A stretch of 64,000 nucleotides of DNA from Streptomyces longwoodensis. Its GTDB lineage: Bacteria; Actinomycetota; Actinomycetes; Streptomycetales; Streptomycetaceae. The position numbers and the translations under genes were made by a program. Numbering within the stretch: position 1 is the first letter of the stretch; each line of letters begins with the position of its first letter. Shown piece after piece: positions 41,159 to 50,183 of the stretch. The stretch covers positions 530,895 through 594,894 of the forward strand of contig NZ_KQ948553.1 of the NCBI RefSeq assembly GCF_001514125.1. The letters run 5' to 3'. The notes under the pieces were generated by a model, which was not told the DNA's origin, did no database searches, and was given only the letters and a program-made list of their open reading frames with translations.

Positions 41159-42470
41159 CCTGACGGACTCCGCGGCCGGGGCTCCGGTGACGGGGGACGC
41201 CCTCGCGGGCTACCTCCGCGCCCGGGCCACGGAGTTCCTCCGCGCGCTGCGGCTGCAGCGCGCGGGCGGGTCCCACGGGGGGACCGACGAGGCGGCCGAG
41301 GCGGCGCGCGCCCTGCGCCGCTCGGCCCGCCGCATCAGCGGCAGCCTGCACACCTTCCGGGCCCTCCTGGACGCCGACTGGTCGGAGGAGATCCGCCCCG
41401 AGCTGGCCTGGCTGTCGGGGACGCTGGCCCTGGAGCACGCGTACGAGGCCCGGCTGGAGCGGCTGCTGCTGGCGCTCCAGCGGCTGTCGGGCGCGACGGC
41501 GGTCCCCGGGCAGGGAGCGGGCGGGGGCGCCCCCCTGCCCGGGACGGCCGCCCTCCCCGACCCGGCCGAGGCGTCCACCGCGCCCCGGACCGCCCCCGGC
41601 ACGGCCCACCCACCGGCCACCTCCCGCACCGCCGGAAGTCCTGCGGCCGCCTCCCGCACTGCCGGGGGCGCGCCGGTCACCTCCCGCGCCACGGGGAACG
41701 GGGCCGTCACCTCCCGGGCCACCGGGAGCACGTCCGCCGCGTCCCGTGCCGCGGGCGCACCGGCCGACTCCCGCGCCACGGGCACCGCCACCGCCTCCCC
41801 CGGGCCCGTGGCCACCGCGCCCGCCCCCGGCCCCCTGGTCGAGCGCGGGAACCTCACCGTCGGCGCCGCCAAGGCCGGCGCCCTGCTCGACCGCCAGCTC
41901 ACGCTCGCCCGCACCCGCGCCCACTCCACGGCGCTGCAGGCGCTGGGCTCTTCCCGCTTCCACGCCGTCGCGGACAAGGTCGCCGTCCTGGCCAGCGAGG
42001 TCCCGCTGACCCCGGACGCCCCCGGCACCGACCTGGTGCCGCTCGCCACGGCCGCCGAGGAGCGGCTCACCGACGCGGTCGCCGCGCTGCCCCTGGTCAC
42101 CGCGGGCCACCCGTACAACGCCGAGGCGCTGGTCCACGGCCTGTCCCCGGACACCGCCCCGCACCCGCAGGACGCGCCCTGGCACCAGGTACGGCTGCTG
42201 CTGCGCCTGCACCGGTACGCGCTGGAGGTGCTGCACGACGGCGACTGCCCGCCCGACGCGCGCCTGATCGCCGCGGGCGAGGCCCTGGACCGGCACCGGG
42301 ACGCCTCGGAGGCGGCGGCCGCCGCGGCCCAGGCGGCCCGCACCCCCCGGATCGCGCCCGCGACGGCGTACGCCCTCGGGGTGCTGCACGCCGACCAGCG
42401 GCACGAGGTGGAGGCGGCCCGGTACGCGTTCCAGCGGGCCTGGCAGAGACCCGCCGTCACCACAGCCTGA
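41139..42470 (+). CDS. CHAD-domain protein, probable polyphosphate binder
   Basis: The 443-residue protein has a helical CHAD domain with conserved basic residues (ARALRRSARRISGSLHTFRALLD at about residues 52-75). Helices of this kind surround a polyphosphate-binding tunnel. The domain is interrupted at about residues 160-218 by a Thr/Ser/Arg/Ala repeat insert. The start GTG 41139 lies inside ppk, indicating coupling. Co-occurrence with ppk, Nudix and pst genes supports a polyphosphate role. No catalytic activity is implied. Confidence 0.85.
   Translation: MAQRHHDLTDSAAGAPVTGDALAGYLRARATEFLRALRLQRAGGSHGGTDEAAEAARALRRSARRISGSLHTFRALLDADWSEEIRPELAWLSGTLALEHAYEARLERLLLALQRLSGATAVPGQGAGGGAPLPGTAALPDPAEASTAPRTAPGTAHPPATSRTAGSPAAASRTAGGAPVTSRATGNGAVTSRATGSTSAASRAAGAPADSRATGTATASPGPVATAPAPGPLVERGNLTVGAAKAGALLDRQLTLARTRAHSTALQALGSSRFHAVADKVAVLASEVPLTPDAPGTDLVPLATAAEERLTDAVAALPLVTAGHPYNAEALVHGLSPDTAPHPQDAPWHQVRLLLRLHRYALEVLHDGDCPPDARLIAAGEALDRHRDASEAAAAAAQAARTPRIAPATAYALGVLHADQRHEVEAARYAFQRAWQRPAVTTA
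41618..41790. repeat. 30-bp repeats inside the CHAD gene
   Basis: CCTCCCGC-type cores recur at 41620, 41650, 41680, 41710 and 41740 (exact 30-bp period) and again near 41767. They encode repeated TSRATG-like decamers that form a linker insert. Confidence 0.85.
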
Positions 42471-42522
42471 CCCCTACTCCCCTTCCCGTCCCCTTCGCCC
42501 TCCCTGAGGCGGTGACCCCACG

Positions 42523-42990
42523 GTGAGCTCCCCGAAGGACCCTCAGTACCCCCAGGGCGCGTACGGCCCGGAGGACCCCGGCGACACCCCCGTCCTGGCG
42601 GCCGGCTGCGTCCTGTGGCGCCGGTCCGCCACGGGCGGCAGCCTGGAGGTGTGCCTGGTCCACCGGCCGAAATACGACGACTGGTCCCACCCCAAGGGCA
42701 AGCTTAAGCGGGGGGAGGACGCGCTCGCGGGCGCGCTGCGCGAGGTGGTCGAGGAGACCGGCTACACGGCCGTGCCCGGCGCCGAGCTGCCCACGCTGCG
42801 CTACCGGGCCCAGGGCCGCCCCAAAGAGGTCCGCTACTGGGCCGCCGAGGCGGGAGCAGGCGGTTTCGTACCGAACCTGGAGGTCGACCGGGTGCTGTGG
42901 CTGCCGCCGGCGTCCGCCCGCGCCCGGCTCACCCAGCCCAGGGACCGCGACCTCGTCGACGCGCTCATGGAGTCCCTGCGGTCCGCCTGA
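42523..42990 (+). CDS. Nudix hydrolase (MutT-like)
   Basis: The 155-residue protein has a complete Nudix box: GKLKRGE, seven residues, then REVVEETGY (about residues 65-87). Such enzymes cleave nucleoside diphosphates linked to another moiety. In this position, next to ppk and CHAD, an inositol- or dinucleoside-polyphosphate substrate is possible, as in actinobacterial MutT1-like proteins. A C-terminal phosphatase domain is absent. The start is GTG 42523. Confidence 0.9.
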   Translation: MSSPKDPQYPQGAYGPEDPGDTPVLAAGCVLWRRSATGGSLEVCLVHRPKYDDWSHPKGKLKRGEDALAGALREVVEETGYTAVPGAELPTLRYRAQGRPKEVRYWAAEAGAGGFVPNLEVDRVLWLPPASARARLTQPRDRDLVDALMESLRSA

Positions 42991-43062
42991 CGGGCCGGGA
43001 ACCGGGACCGCGCCGTGTCCTCGGCGTAAGCCTTCCGTGACCTAACCGCACCGTCCACCAGG

Positions 43063-43117
43063 GTTCACCGCGCGTTCATTTACGCCCATAGGCGCCTTCA
43101 CCTGTTCTGCCTAATTT
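43063..43117 (+). promoter_or_regulatory. PhoP boxes and promoter of pstSCAB
   Basis: Direct 11-nt units GTTCACCGCGC (43063) and GTTCATTTACG (43074) form a canonical PHO box. CTTCACCTGTT at 43096 is in register three units downstream of the first. A -10 TAATTT lies at 43112-43117. The predicted transcript has a leader of about 100 nt before pstS. Phosphate-starvation activation by PhoP is well known for Streptomyces pstS. Confidence 0.82.
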
Positions 43118-43222
43118 CGGCCTTACCCGGTGCGGACCGCGACCTGTGGGTCGCATCCGCGCAACCCAGACTTTCGCACGCCGCCGGATCAGGACGGCGG
43201 CTCCTGGAAGGAATCACCCTCA

Positions 43223-44356
43223 GTGAAGCTTCAGCGCATGAACCGGCGGGCCCTCACCCTCGGTGCTCTCGCCGTCTCCGGCGCCCTGGCCCTCACGGCG
43301 TGCGGCTCGGACGACACCGGCTCCAGCGGTGACAGCAGCAGCTCCGCCTCCGCCACCACCGCGGCCGGCTCCATCAAGTGCGACGACGCCAAGGGCCAGC
43401 TCCTGGCCGACGGCTCCTCCGCGCAGAAGAACGCGATCGACGCCTGGGTCAAGAACTTCACCCAGGCGTGCAACGGCGTCCAGATCAACTACAAGGGTTC
43501 GGGTTCGGGCGCCGGCATCACCGCCTTCACCCAGGGCCAGGTCGCGTTCGCCGGCTCGGACTCCGCGCTGAAGCCCGAAGAGGTCACCGCCTCCAAGCAG
43601 GTCTGCTCCGGCGGCCAGGGCATCGACCTGCCGATGGTGGCCGGCCCGATCGCCGTCGCCGTCAACATCTCCGGCGTGGACAGCCTCACCCTCGACGCCC
43701 CCACGATCGCCAAGATCTTCGACGGCAAGATCACCAAGTGGAACGACGCGGCGATCAAGAAGCTGAACCCGAGCGCCAAGCTGCCCGACCTGAAGATCCA
43801 GGCGTTCCACCGCTCGGACGAGTCCGGCACCACGGACAACTTCACCAAGTACCTGATCGCCGCCGCCCCGAACGACTGGAAGTACTCCGGCGGCAAGGCC
43901 TGGCAGGCCAAGGGCGGCCAGGCGGCGCAGGGCTCCTCCGGTGTCGCCCAGGGCGTCAAGCAGACCAACGGCGCGATCGGCTACATGGAGCTGTCGTACG
44001 CCAAGGACGGTCTGAAGACGGTCGACATCGACACGGGCGCCTCCGCCCCGGTCAAGGCCTCCTCCGACGGCGCCACCAAGGCCGTCGCCGCCGCCCAGGT
44101 CGTCGGCACCGGCAGCGACCTGTCGCTGAAGCTCGACTACACCACCAAGGCCGACGGCGCCTACCCGATCACCCTCGTCACCTACGAGATCGTGTGCGAC
44201 AAGGGCAACAAGTCCGCCACCCTGCCCGGCACCAAGGCGTTCCTGAACTACATCGCCTCGCAGGAGGGCCAGTCGATCCTCTCCGGCATCGACTACGCCC
44301 CGATGCCCGACGCGATCATCTCCAAGGTCCGCAGCACTGTCGCGAGCCTGAGCTGA
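43223..44356 (+). CDS. pstS: Phosphate-binding lipoprotein PstS
   Basis: The 377-residue protein has a lipoprotein signal with lipobox LTAC (Cys27). A Ser/Thr/Ala linker and a phosphate-binding domain follow, with SGSGAGITAFTQGQVAFAGSD and HRSDESGTTDNFTKYL, whose Ser/Thr/Asp residues bind phosphate. It captures phosphate outside the membrane and hands it to PstCA. The start is GTG 43223. It is first in pstSCAB and has PhoP boxes upstream. In Streptomyces it is highly secreted on rich carbon. Confidence 0.96.
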   Translation: MKLQRMNRRALTLGALAVSGALALTACGSDDTGSSGDSSSSASATTAAGSIKCDDAKGQLLADGSSAQKNAIDAWVKNFTQACNGVQINYKGSGSGAGITAFTQGQVAFAGSDSALKPEEVTASKQVCSGGQGIDLPMVAGPIAVAVNISGVDSLTLDAPTIAKIFDGKITKWNDAAIKKLNPSAKLPDLKIQAFHRSDESGTTDNFTKYLIAAAPNDWKYSGGKAWQAKGGQAAQGSSGVAQGVKQTNGAIGYMELSYAKDGLKTVDIDTGASAPVKASSDGATKAVAAAQVVGTGSDLSLKLDYTTKADGAYPITLVTYEIVCDKGNKSATLPGTKAFLNYIASQEGQSILSGIDYAPMPDAIISKVRSTVASLS

Positions 44357-44482
44357 ACTGAAGGCGCGGTCCGGACCGGCTGACCCGGTCCGGGCCGTGC
44401 CGTCCGGTGCACCGCCGCCAGGGGCCGCCGAGCACGGCCCCGCCCGGGCCGCCGCGAGCGGCTCCGCAGACCGGAGAACCCC

Positions 44483-45493
44483 ATGGACATATCGACACAG
44501 AAGACAGACGAAGCCCCACCCCCCACCACGCTGCCGACCCCGACCGAGCAGAAGCGCGCCGCGCGGGGCGCCACCCGCCCCGGTGACCGCATCTTCCTCG
44601 GCCTCTCGCGCGGCTCGGGCATCCTGCTGCTGGCCGTCATGGCCGCGATCGCGATCTTCCTGACCTACCGTGCCTCGCTGGCCATCAGCAAGGACGAGGC
44701 CAACTTCCTGACCACCTTCGAGTGGAACACGAGCCTCGTGCCGCCGAAGTTCGGCATCGCCGTCCTGGCGTTCGGCACGGTCGTGTCCTCCGTCATCGCC
44801 ATGGTCATCGCGGTCCCGATCGCCGTCGCCATCGCGCTGTTCCTCACCCACTACGCCCCCCGCCGGCTGAGCGGCCCGATCGCCTACGTGATCGACCTGC
44901 TCGCCGCGGTGCCGTCCATCGTGTACGGCCTGTGGGGCGCCCTGATCCTGGTACCGCACATGGACGGCCTCTTCGGCTGGCTGAACGACTACCTGGGCTG
45001 GACCGGGGTCTTCAGCTGGGAGGAGGGCGCGCCGCGCTCGATGCTCACCGTGGGCATCCTGCTGGCGATCATGATCCTGCCGATCATCACCAACGTCAGC
45101 CGCGAGGTCTTCCGCCAGGTCCCGCGGATGCACGAGGAGGCCGCGCTCGCCCTGGGCGCCACCCGCTGGGAAGTGGTCCGCATGTCGGTCCTGCCCTTCG
45201 GCCGCTCCGGCGTGATCTCCGCCTCGATGCTCGGCCTCGGCCGGGCGCTCGGCGAGACGATGGCCGTGGCCACCGTGCTCTCCCCGGACTTCGACATCCA
45301 CGCCAGCCTGCTCAACCCGGGCGGCGGCACCTTCGCCCAGAACATCGCCAGCAAGTTCAACGAGGCGAACGAGTTCGGCCGGGACGCGCTGATCGCCTCC
45401 GGTCTGGTCCTCTTCGTGATCACCCTGCTGGTCAACGGCGCGGCGCGCTGGATCATCTCCCGCCGCAAGGAGTACTCGGGGGCCAACGCATGA
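44483..45493 (+). CDS. pstC: Phosphate ABC transporter permease PstC
   Basis: The 336-residue protein has six transmembrane helices. The EAA-type cytoplasmic loop EEAALALGATRWEVVRMSVLPFGRSG contacts PstB. The long N-terminal cytoplasmic segment is Thr/Pro-rich. The 126-bp gap after pstS is typical and may hold an attenuating hairpin. The stop overlaps the pstA start (ATGA). Confidence 0.95.
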   Translation: MDISTQKTDEAPPPTTLPTPTEQKRAARGATRPGDRIFLGLSRGSGILLLAVMAAIAIFLTYRASLAISKDEANFLTTFEWNTSLVPPKFGIAVLAFGTVVSSVIAMVIAVPIAVAIALFLTHYAPRRLSGPIAYVIDLLAAVPSIVYGLWGALILVPHMDGLFGWLNDYLGWTGVFSWEEGAPRSMLTVGILLAIMILPIITNVSREVFRQVPRMHEEAALALGATRWEVVRMSVLPFGRSGVISASMLGLGRALGETMAVATVLSPDFDIHASLLNPGGGTFAQNIASKFNEANEFGRDALIASGLVLFVITLLVNGAARWIISRRKEYSGANA

Positions 45494-46542
45494 GCCACGC
45501 AGCCATCGCCGACAAGCGCCCCAGCTCCCTGCGCGGCGCCAGCCTGCCGAAGTGGACCCCCTGGGCCATCGCCGCCGGGTCCGTCGCGCTGGGCCTCGGC
45601 ATCAGCGCCGCCGCCGGCCTCGACAGCAAGATCCAGTGGGCCCTGATGGCCGGGGTCCTGTTCGTTGTCGGCACCTACGCCATCGCCGCCCGCGTCGAGG
45701 GCCGGCGCCAGGCCAAGGACCGGGTCGCGACCAGCTTCGTCTGGGTCGCGTTCCTGCTCGCGGTGATCCCGCTCCTGTCGCTGGTGTGGGCGACCGTGCA
45801 GCGCGGTCTGAAGGTCCTCGACGTCTACTTCCTCACCCACTCCATGGGCGTCGTCGCCGACTTCGAGGCCGGCGGCGGCATCTACCACGCCATCATCGGC
45901 AGCCTGGAGCAGGTCGGCCTCGCCACCCTGATCGGCGCCCCGATCGGTGTGCTCACCGCGATCTACCTGGTGGAGTACGGCCGGGGCAACCTGGCCCGTG
46001 CGGTCACCTTCTTCGTCGACGTGATGACCGGCATCCCGTCGATCGTCGCCGGCCTGTTCATCCTCAGCCTGATGCTGATGTGGGACATGCAGCCCTTCGG
46101 CTTCGCCGGGTCCCTCGCGCTCGCGATCCTGATGATGCCGGTGGTCGTGCGCTCCACGGAGGAGATGCTCAAGCTCGTCCCGAACGAGCTGCGTGAGGCG
46201 TCCCTCGCACTGGGCGTGCCCAAGTGGCGCACCATCCTGAAGGTGGTCCTGCCGACCTCGATCGGCGGCATCACCACGGGCATCATGCTGGCGATCGCCC
46301 GTATCGCCGGTGAGACCGCCCCGGTCCTGCTGCTGGTGTTCGGCAACCCGTTCATCAACAACAACCCCTTCGAGGGCGCCCAGGCGTCGCTGCCGCTGTT
46401 CATCTACCAGCAGTACTCGCAGAGCGCCGGTTCGACGGCGGCGTACGACCGGGCCTGGGCCGCGTCCCTGACGCTGATCGCGTTCGTGATGATCCTCAAC
46501 CTGGCGGCCCGCGGCATCGCCCGCTGGAAGGCCCCGCGCTAA
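45490..46542 (+). CDS. pstA: Phosphate ABC transporter permease PstA
   Basis: The 350-residue protein has two extra N-terminal helices followed by the six-helix permease core. The EAA loop is REASLALGVPKWRTILKVVLP, and ARIAGETAPVLLLVFGNPF is conserved among PstA proteins. ATG 45490 is coupled to pstC. It pairs with PstC to form the channel. Confidence 0.95.
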   Translation: MSHAAIADKRPSSLRGASLPKWTPWAIAAGSVALGLGISAAAGLDSKIQWALMAGVLFVVGTYAIAARVEGRRQAKDRVATSFVWVAFLLAVIPLLSLVWATVQRGLKVLDVYFLTHSMGVVADFEAGGGIYHAIIGSLEQVGLATLIGAPIGVLTAIYLVEYGRGNLARAVTFFVDVMTGIPSIVAGLFILSLMLMWDMQPFGFAGSLALAILMMPVVVRSTEEMLKLVPNELREASLALGVPKWRTILKVVLPTSIGGITTGIMLAIARIAGETAPVLLLVFGNPFINNNPFEGAQASLPLFIYQQYSQSAGSTAAYDRAWAASLTLIAFVMILNLAARGIARWKAPR

Positions 46543-46615
46543 CCCTCCGCGGCTACCGCCGCGCGGCCGGTCGCTGACGGCGACCCCAAGGCGACTATCT
46601 GGAAGTGAAGAAGCA

Positions 46616-47392
46616 ATGGCCAAGCGAATCGACGTCAGCGGGCTGACCGCCTACTACGGATCCCACAAGGCGATCGAGGACATCTCGATGACCATCGAGC
46701 CCCGCTCGGTGACCGCCTTCATCGGCCCCTCGGGCTGCGGCAAGTCGACGTTCCTGCGCACGCTCAACCGCATGCACGAGGTCACGCCGGGCGGCCGGGT
46801 CGAGGGCAAGGTGCTGCTGGACGACGAGGACCTGTACGGACACGGCATCGACCCGGTGTCGGTGCGCCGTGAGGTCGGCATGGTGTTCCAGCGCCCGAAC
46901 CCGTTCCCCACCATGTCGATCTTCGACAACGTGGCCGCGGGCCTGCGCCTGAACGGCAAGTACAAGAAGTCGGAGCTGTCCGACGTGGTCGAGAAGTCCC
47001 TCAAGGGCGCGAACCTCTGGAACGAGGTCAAGGACCGCCTGAACAAGCCGGGCTCCGGTCTCTCCGGCGGTCAGCAGCAGCGGCTGTGCATCGCCCGGGC
47101 GATCGCGGTGGAGCCGGACGTCCTGCTCATGGACGAGCCCTGCTCGGCCCTGGACCCGATCTCCACGCTCGCCATCGAGGACCTCATCGGCGAGCTGAAG
47201 GAGCGGTTCACGATCGTCATCGTGACGCACAACATGCAGCAGGCGGCCCGGGTCTCGGACCGCACCGCGTTCTTCAACCTGGCCGCGGTCGGCCAGCCCG
47301 GCAAGCTCATCGAGATCGACGAGACGGAGCGCATCTTCTCCAACCCGTCGGTCCAGGCGACCGAGGACTACATCTCGGGCCGCTTCGGCTGA
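46616..47392 (+). CDS. pstB: Phosphate ABC transporter ATPase PstB
   Basis: The 258-residue ATPase has Walker A GPSGCGKS, Q-loop VFQRPNPFP, signature LSGGQQQR, Walker B LLMDEP and an H-loop in VTHNMQQ. It energises PstCA. phoU is not next to the operon here. GGAAGTGAAGAAGCA precedes the ATG. Confidence 0.96.
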   Translation: MAKRIDVSGLTAYYGSHKAIEDISMTIEPRSVTAFIGPSGCGKSTFLRTLNRMHEVTPGGRVEGKVLLDDEDLYGHGIDPVSVRREVGMVFQRPNPFPTMSIFDNVAAGLRLNGKYKKSELSDVVEKSLKGANLWNEVKDRLNKPGSGLSGGQQQRLCIARAIAVEPDVLLMDEPCSALDPISTLAIEDLIGELKERFTIVIVTHNMQQAARVSDRTAFFNLAAVGQPGKLIEIDETERIFSNPSVQATEDYISGRFG

Positions 47393-47471
47393 CCGGGCCG
47401 TCCCGGTTCGCCGGGCCGACCCGATGGACCCCTCGCGGTGCTGCATGGCGGTGCCACCGCGAGGACGCAAA

Positions 47472-47502
47472 GGGCCCGCCCCTGGCTCCCGGGGGCGGGC
47501 CC
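47472..47502. terminator. Terminator between pstB and pit
   Basis: GGGCCCGCCCC (47472-47482) pairs with GGGGCGGGCCC (47492-47502) across a 9-nt loop. It serves the convergent pstSCAB and DUF47-pit operons. Confidence 0.8.
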
Positions 47503-47564
47503 GCTGCTGTTCCGAAACGTTTCCTCGGGTGTGTGAGCCGGTGGGGAAACGAACCCGGCGGCGC

Positions 47565-48563
47565 CTACAGCACCGCCAGCTTCACCACCCCGTAGGCCAG
47601 CGCGGCGACGACCCCCGCGGCCGGCATCGTGATGAACCAGCCCAGCACGATGTTCTTGGCGACGCCCCAGCGCACCGCGTTGACCCGCTTCGTCGCACCC
47701 ACGCCCATGATCGCCGAGGTGATGACGTGCGTCGTGGAGATCGGCGCCTTGAACAGGAACGCGGTCGTGAACATGATCGACGCGCCGGTCGTCTCCGCCG
47801 CGAACCCCTGCGGCGGGTCCAGCTCGATGATCTTGCGCCCCAGCGTCCGCATGATCCGCCAGCCGCCGGCGTAGGTGCCCAGCGACAGCATCAGGGCGCA
47901 CACGAGCTTGACCCACACCGGGATCGGGTCGCCGTAGTCCTCGACGTCGGCGATGACCAGGGCCATCACCACGATGCCCATGGTCTTCTGCGCGTCCTGC
48001 AGACCGTGCCCCAGCGCCATGCCGGCCGCGGACACCGTCTGCGCGATGCGGAAGCCCCGCTTGGCCTTGTGCGGGTTGGACCGCCGGAAGAGCCACAGGA
48101 TCGCGGTCATCACCAGGTAGCCGACGACCAGGCCGACCACCGGCGAGATGAACATCGGCAGGACGACCTTGTCCAGCACGCCGCTCCAGTACACGGTGGT
48201 GCCGCCCGCGAGCGCCGCCCCGACCATGCCGCCGAACAGCGCGTGGGACGAGGAGGAGGGCAGCCCGAAGTACCAGGTGACGAGGTTCCAGGTGATCGCA
48301 CCCACCAGCGCCGAGAACAGGATCGCCATTCCCGTCGAGCCCTCGGGTGTCTGGATCAGCCCCTCACTGACGGTCTTGGCGACCCCGGACCCGAGGAACG
48401 CGCCGGCGAGGTTCATCACGGCCGCCATCGCCAGCGCGGCCCGCGGCGTGAGCGCCCGGGTCGACACCGACGTGGCGATCGCGTTCGCCGAGTCGTGGAA
48501 GCCGTTGGTATAGGTGAAGAAGAGCGCGACCATGATGGTCACGACCAGAGCGAAGGTGTCCAT
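47565..48563 (-). CDS. pitH1: Low-affinity inorganic phosphate transporter PitH
   Basis: This 332-residue PiT-family symporter has about ten helices. Both family repeats are visible: NGFHDSANAIATSVSTRAL near the N-terminus and GHGLQDAQKTMGIVVMAL after the middle loop. It takes up metal-phosphate when phosphate is plentiful. It starts 8 bp after the DUF47 gene, its usual partner. The name follows the S. coelicolor pitH gene next to pst. Confidence 0.93.
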   Translation of the reverse strand: MDTFALVVTIMVALFFTYTNGFHDSANAIATSVSTRALTPRAALAMAAVMNLAGAFLGSGVAKTVSEGLIQTPEGSTGMAILFSALVGAITWNLVTWYFGLPSSSSHALFGGMVGAALAGGTTVYWSGVLDKVVLPMFISPVVGLVVGYLVMTAILWLFRRSNPHKAKRGFRIAQTVSAAGMALGHGLQDAQKTMGIVVMALVIADVEDYGDPIPVWVKLVCALMLSLGTYAGGWRIMRTLGRKIIELDPPQGFAAETTGASIMFTTAFLFKAPISTTHVITSAIMGVGATKRVNAVRWGVAKNIVLGWFITMPAAGVVAALAYGVVKLAVL

Positions 48564-48571
48564 GGAGGGGC

Positions 48572-49192
48572 TCAGGACTCCTTGACGGCGATGGTCTCCA
48601 CCGTGTTCGCCACGTGCTCGAACGCGTCGGCCGCTTCCTCCAGGACGTCCACGATCTGCTTCAGCTTCAGCACCTCGATCGCGTCGTACTTGCCGTTGAA
48701 GAGCTGGGCCAGCAGCTTGCGGTGGATCTGGTCGGCCTGGTTCTCCAGCCGGTTGACCTCGATCCAGTACTCGGTGAGGTTCGTCATGGTCCGCAGGTTC
48801 GGCATCGCCTCCGCCGTGAGCTCGGCGGCCCGGGCCAGGACCTCGATCTGCTGCTCCACGCCCCGCGGCAGTTCCTCGACGTTGTAGAGGACGACCAGGT
48901 CGACGGCCTCCTCCATGAAGTCCATGATGTCGTCGAGGGACGAGGCCAGGGAGTAGATGTCCTCCCGGTCGAACGGCGTGATGAACGAGGAGTTCAGCTG
49001 GTGGAAGATCGCGTGCGTGGCGTCGTCGCCCGCGTGTTCGGCCGCCCTCATGCGTTCCGCGATCTCGGCCCGGGCGGACGCGTCCGCTCCGAGCAGTTCC
49101 ATCAGGAGTTTGGAGCCCGTGACGATGTTGTCCGCGGATGCGGCGAACATGTCGTAGAAGCTCGTCTCCCTGGGGGTCAGACGAAAGCGCAC
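48572..49192 (-). CDS. DUF47 (PhoU-like) Pit accessory protein
   Basis: This 206-residue all-helical protein has PhoU-like acidic motifs (REDIYSLASSLDDIMDFMEEAVD). It is often encoded beside Pit transporters and modulates their activity. The family may bind metal clusters through conserved Asp/Glu. It is the first gene of the DUF47-pit operon. The upstream 206 bp are shared with csoR, and I see no PhoP box on this side. Confidence 0.9.
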   Translation of the reverse strand: MRFRLTPRETSFYDMFAASADNIVTGSKLLMELLGADASARAEIAERMRAAEHAGDDATHAIFHQLNSSFITPFDREDIYSLASSLDDIMDFMEEAVDLVVLYNVEELPRGVEQQIEVLARAAELTAEAMPNLRTMTNLTEYWIEVNRLENQADQIHRKLLAQLFNGKYDAIEVLKLKQIVDVLEEAADAFEHVANTVETIAVKES

Positions 49193-49335
49193 GTGGGGTC
49201 CTCGGGGTGCATCGGTTTCGGTCAGGGTGATGCTAAGCGCATCATCCGGCCACGGCTAAGGGGCCGTCCCCCAGTGTCGCCCATGAGGCAGAGTGATCAG
49301 CACAGGGGCGACCAAGGGTCCTGTACCCGCCAAAG

Positions 49336-49366
49336 TTGGCTACCATATACCCGGCAGGGGTATATA
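49336..49366 (+). promoter_or_regulatory. csoR promoter with CsoR operator
   Basis: TTGGCT (49336-49341) and TATATA (49361-49366) are spaced by 19 bp. Between and over them lies ATATACCC-N5-GGGTATAT (49345-49365), a perfect inverted repeat of the known CsoR type. Autoregulation by copper-free CsoR is expected. Confidence 0.82.
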
Positions 49367-49398
49367 TCGCCCGCCACCATCCGAAACGGGAGGACGCG

Positions 49399-49764
49399 AT
49401 GACGACGACCGAGGCCGGCGCGACCCCGGCGCCCTCCCCCGAGGCCGGCGCGGACGCGGTGGTCACCGACCACGACCGCGGGGTGCACGGCTACCACCAC
49501 CAGAAGGACGAGCACCTCAAGCGGCTGCGCCGCATCGAGGGCCAGATCCGCGGCCTGCAGCGGATGGTCGACGAGGACGTCTACTGCATCGACATACTCA
49601 CGCAGGTCTCCGCGTCCACGAAGGCCCTGCAGTCCTTCGCGCTCCAGCTCCTCGAGGAGCACCTGCGGCACTGCGTCGCCGACGCCGCCCTCAAGGGCGG
49701 GGGCGAGATCGACGCGAAGGTCGAGGAGGCCACAAAGGCGATCGGGCGCCTCCTGCGCACCTGA
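49399..49764 (+). CDS. csoR: Copper-sensing repressor CsoR
   Basis: The 121-residue DUF156-fold protein has the Cu(I) triad Cys63 (DVYCID), His88 and Cys92 (EEHLRHC). The first 30 residues are a disordered extension typical of Streptomyces CsoR. GGAGG lies five bases before ATG 49399. Cu(I) binding releases it from GC-rich palindromes in front of copper efflux genes. No copper transporter is adjacent, so it acts in trans as well as on itself. Confidence 0.92.
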   Translation: MTTTEAGATPAPSPEAGADAVVTDHDRGVHGYHHQKDEHLKRLRRIEGQIRGLQRMVDEDVYCIDILTQVSASTKALQSFALQLLEEHLRHCVADAALKGGGEIDAKVEEATKAIGRLLRT

Positions 49765-49873
49765 CCGCGCCCGCCCGCACGGCCGGCCCGGGGTCGCCTT
49801 TCGGCCACGGCCGCGCGGCGCACCTCACTCGCACCCGGCGTCCGGGCCCGCCCGGACACGTCGCCGGCAGACG

Positions 49874-50050
49874 TCACTCCCGTCCGGCGGTCTCCCGCTC
49901 CTCGGCCACCCGGAGCACCTCGTCGATGCTCTCCAGGCTGAGCCGTTCCTCGGCCGCCGACGCCGCGATGATCAGCTCCCCGCACAGTTCGATCTCGGCG
50001 AGGGCCACGTGGTCCTGCACCGCCGTACCGCCGCCCGGAGCCACGCGCAT
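49874..50050 (-). CDS. 58-residue conserved hypothetical protein
   Basis: ATG 50050 has AGGGA seven bases upstream. The 58-codon product (MRVAPGGGTAVQDHVALAEI at the start) is a predicted helical, acidic protein with one Cys and ends in AEERETAGRE. Strong third-position G/C bias and a clean frame support a real gene. I recall similar short proteins in other Streptomyces but no function. Confidence 0.65.
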   Translation of the reverse strand: MRVAPGGGTAVQDHVALAEIELCGELIIAASAAEERLSLESIDEVLRVAEERETAGRE

Positions 50051-50183
50051 CACCTCGTCCCTGCCGTCACCGGCTTCCTAGAGTAGGGAGCGGGCCACAC
50101 ACCGCGCATGGCACGGACGGGCTAGTTCACGGCGTAGTCACCGCCTACCGCGCCCCGCGTACGCAGGCCGTGCCACGGGGTCG

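Noticed and set aside
44357..44482. Small RNA or riboswitch between pstS and pstC
   Set aside because: It is GC-rich with only short potential hairpins. There is nothing specific to a known riboswitch class.
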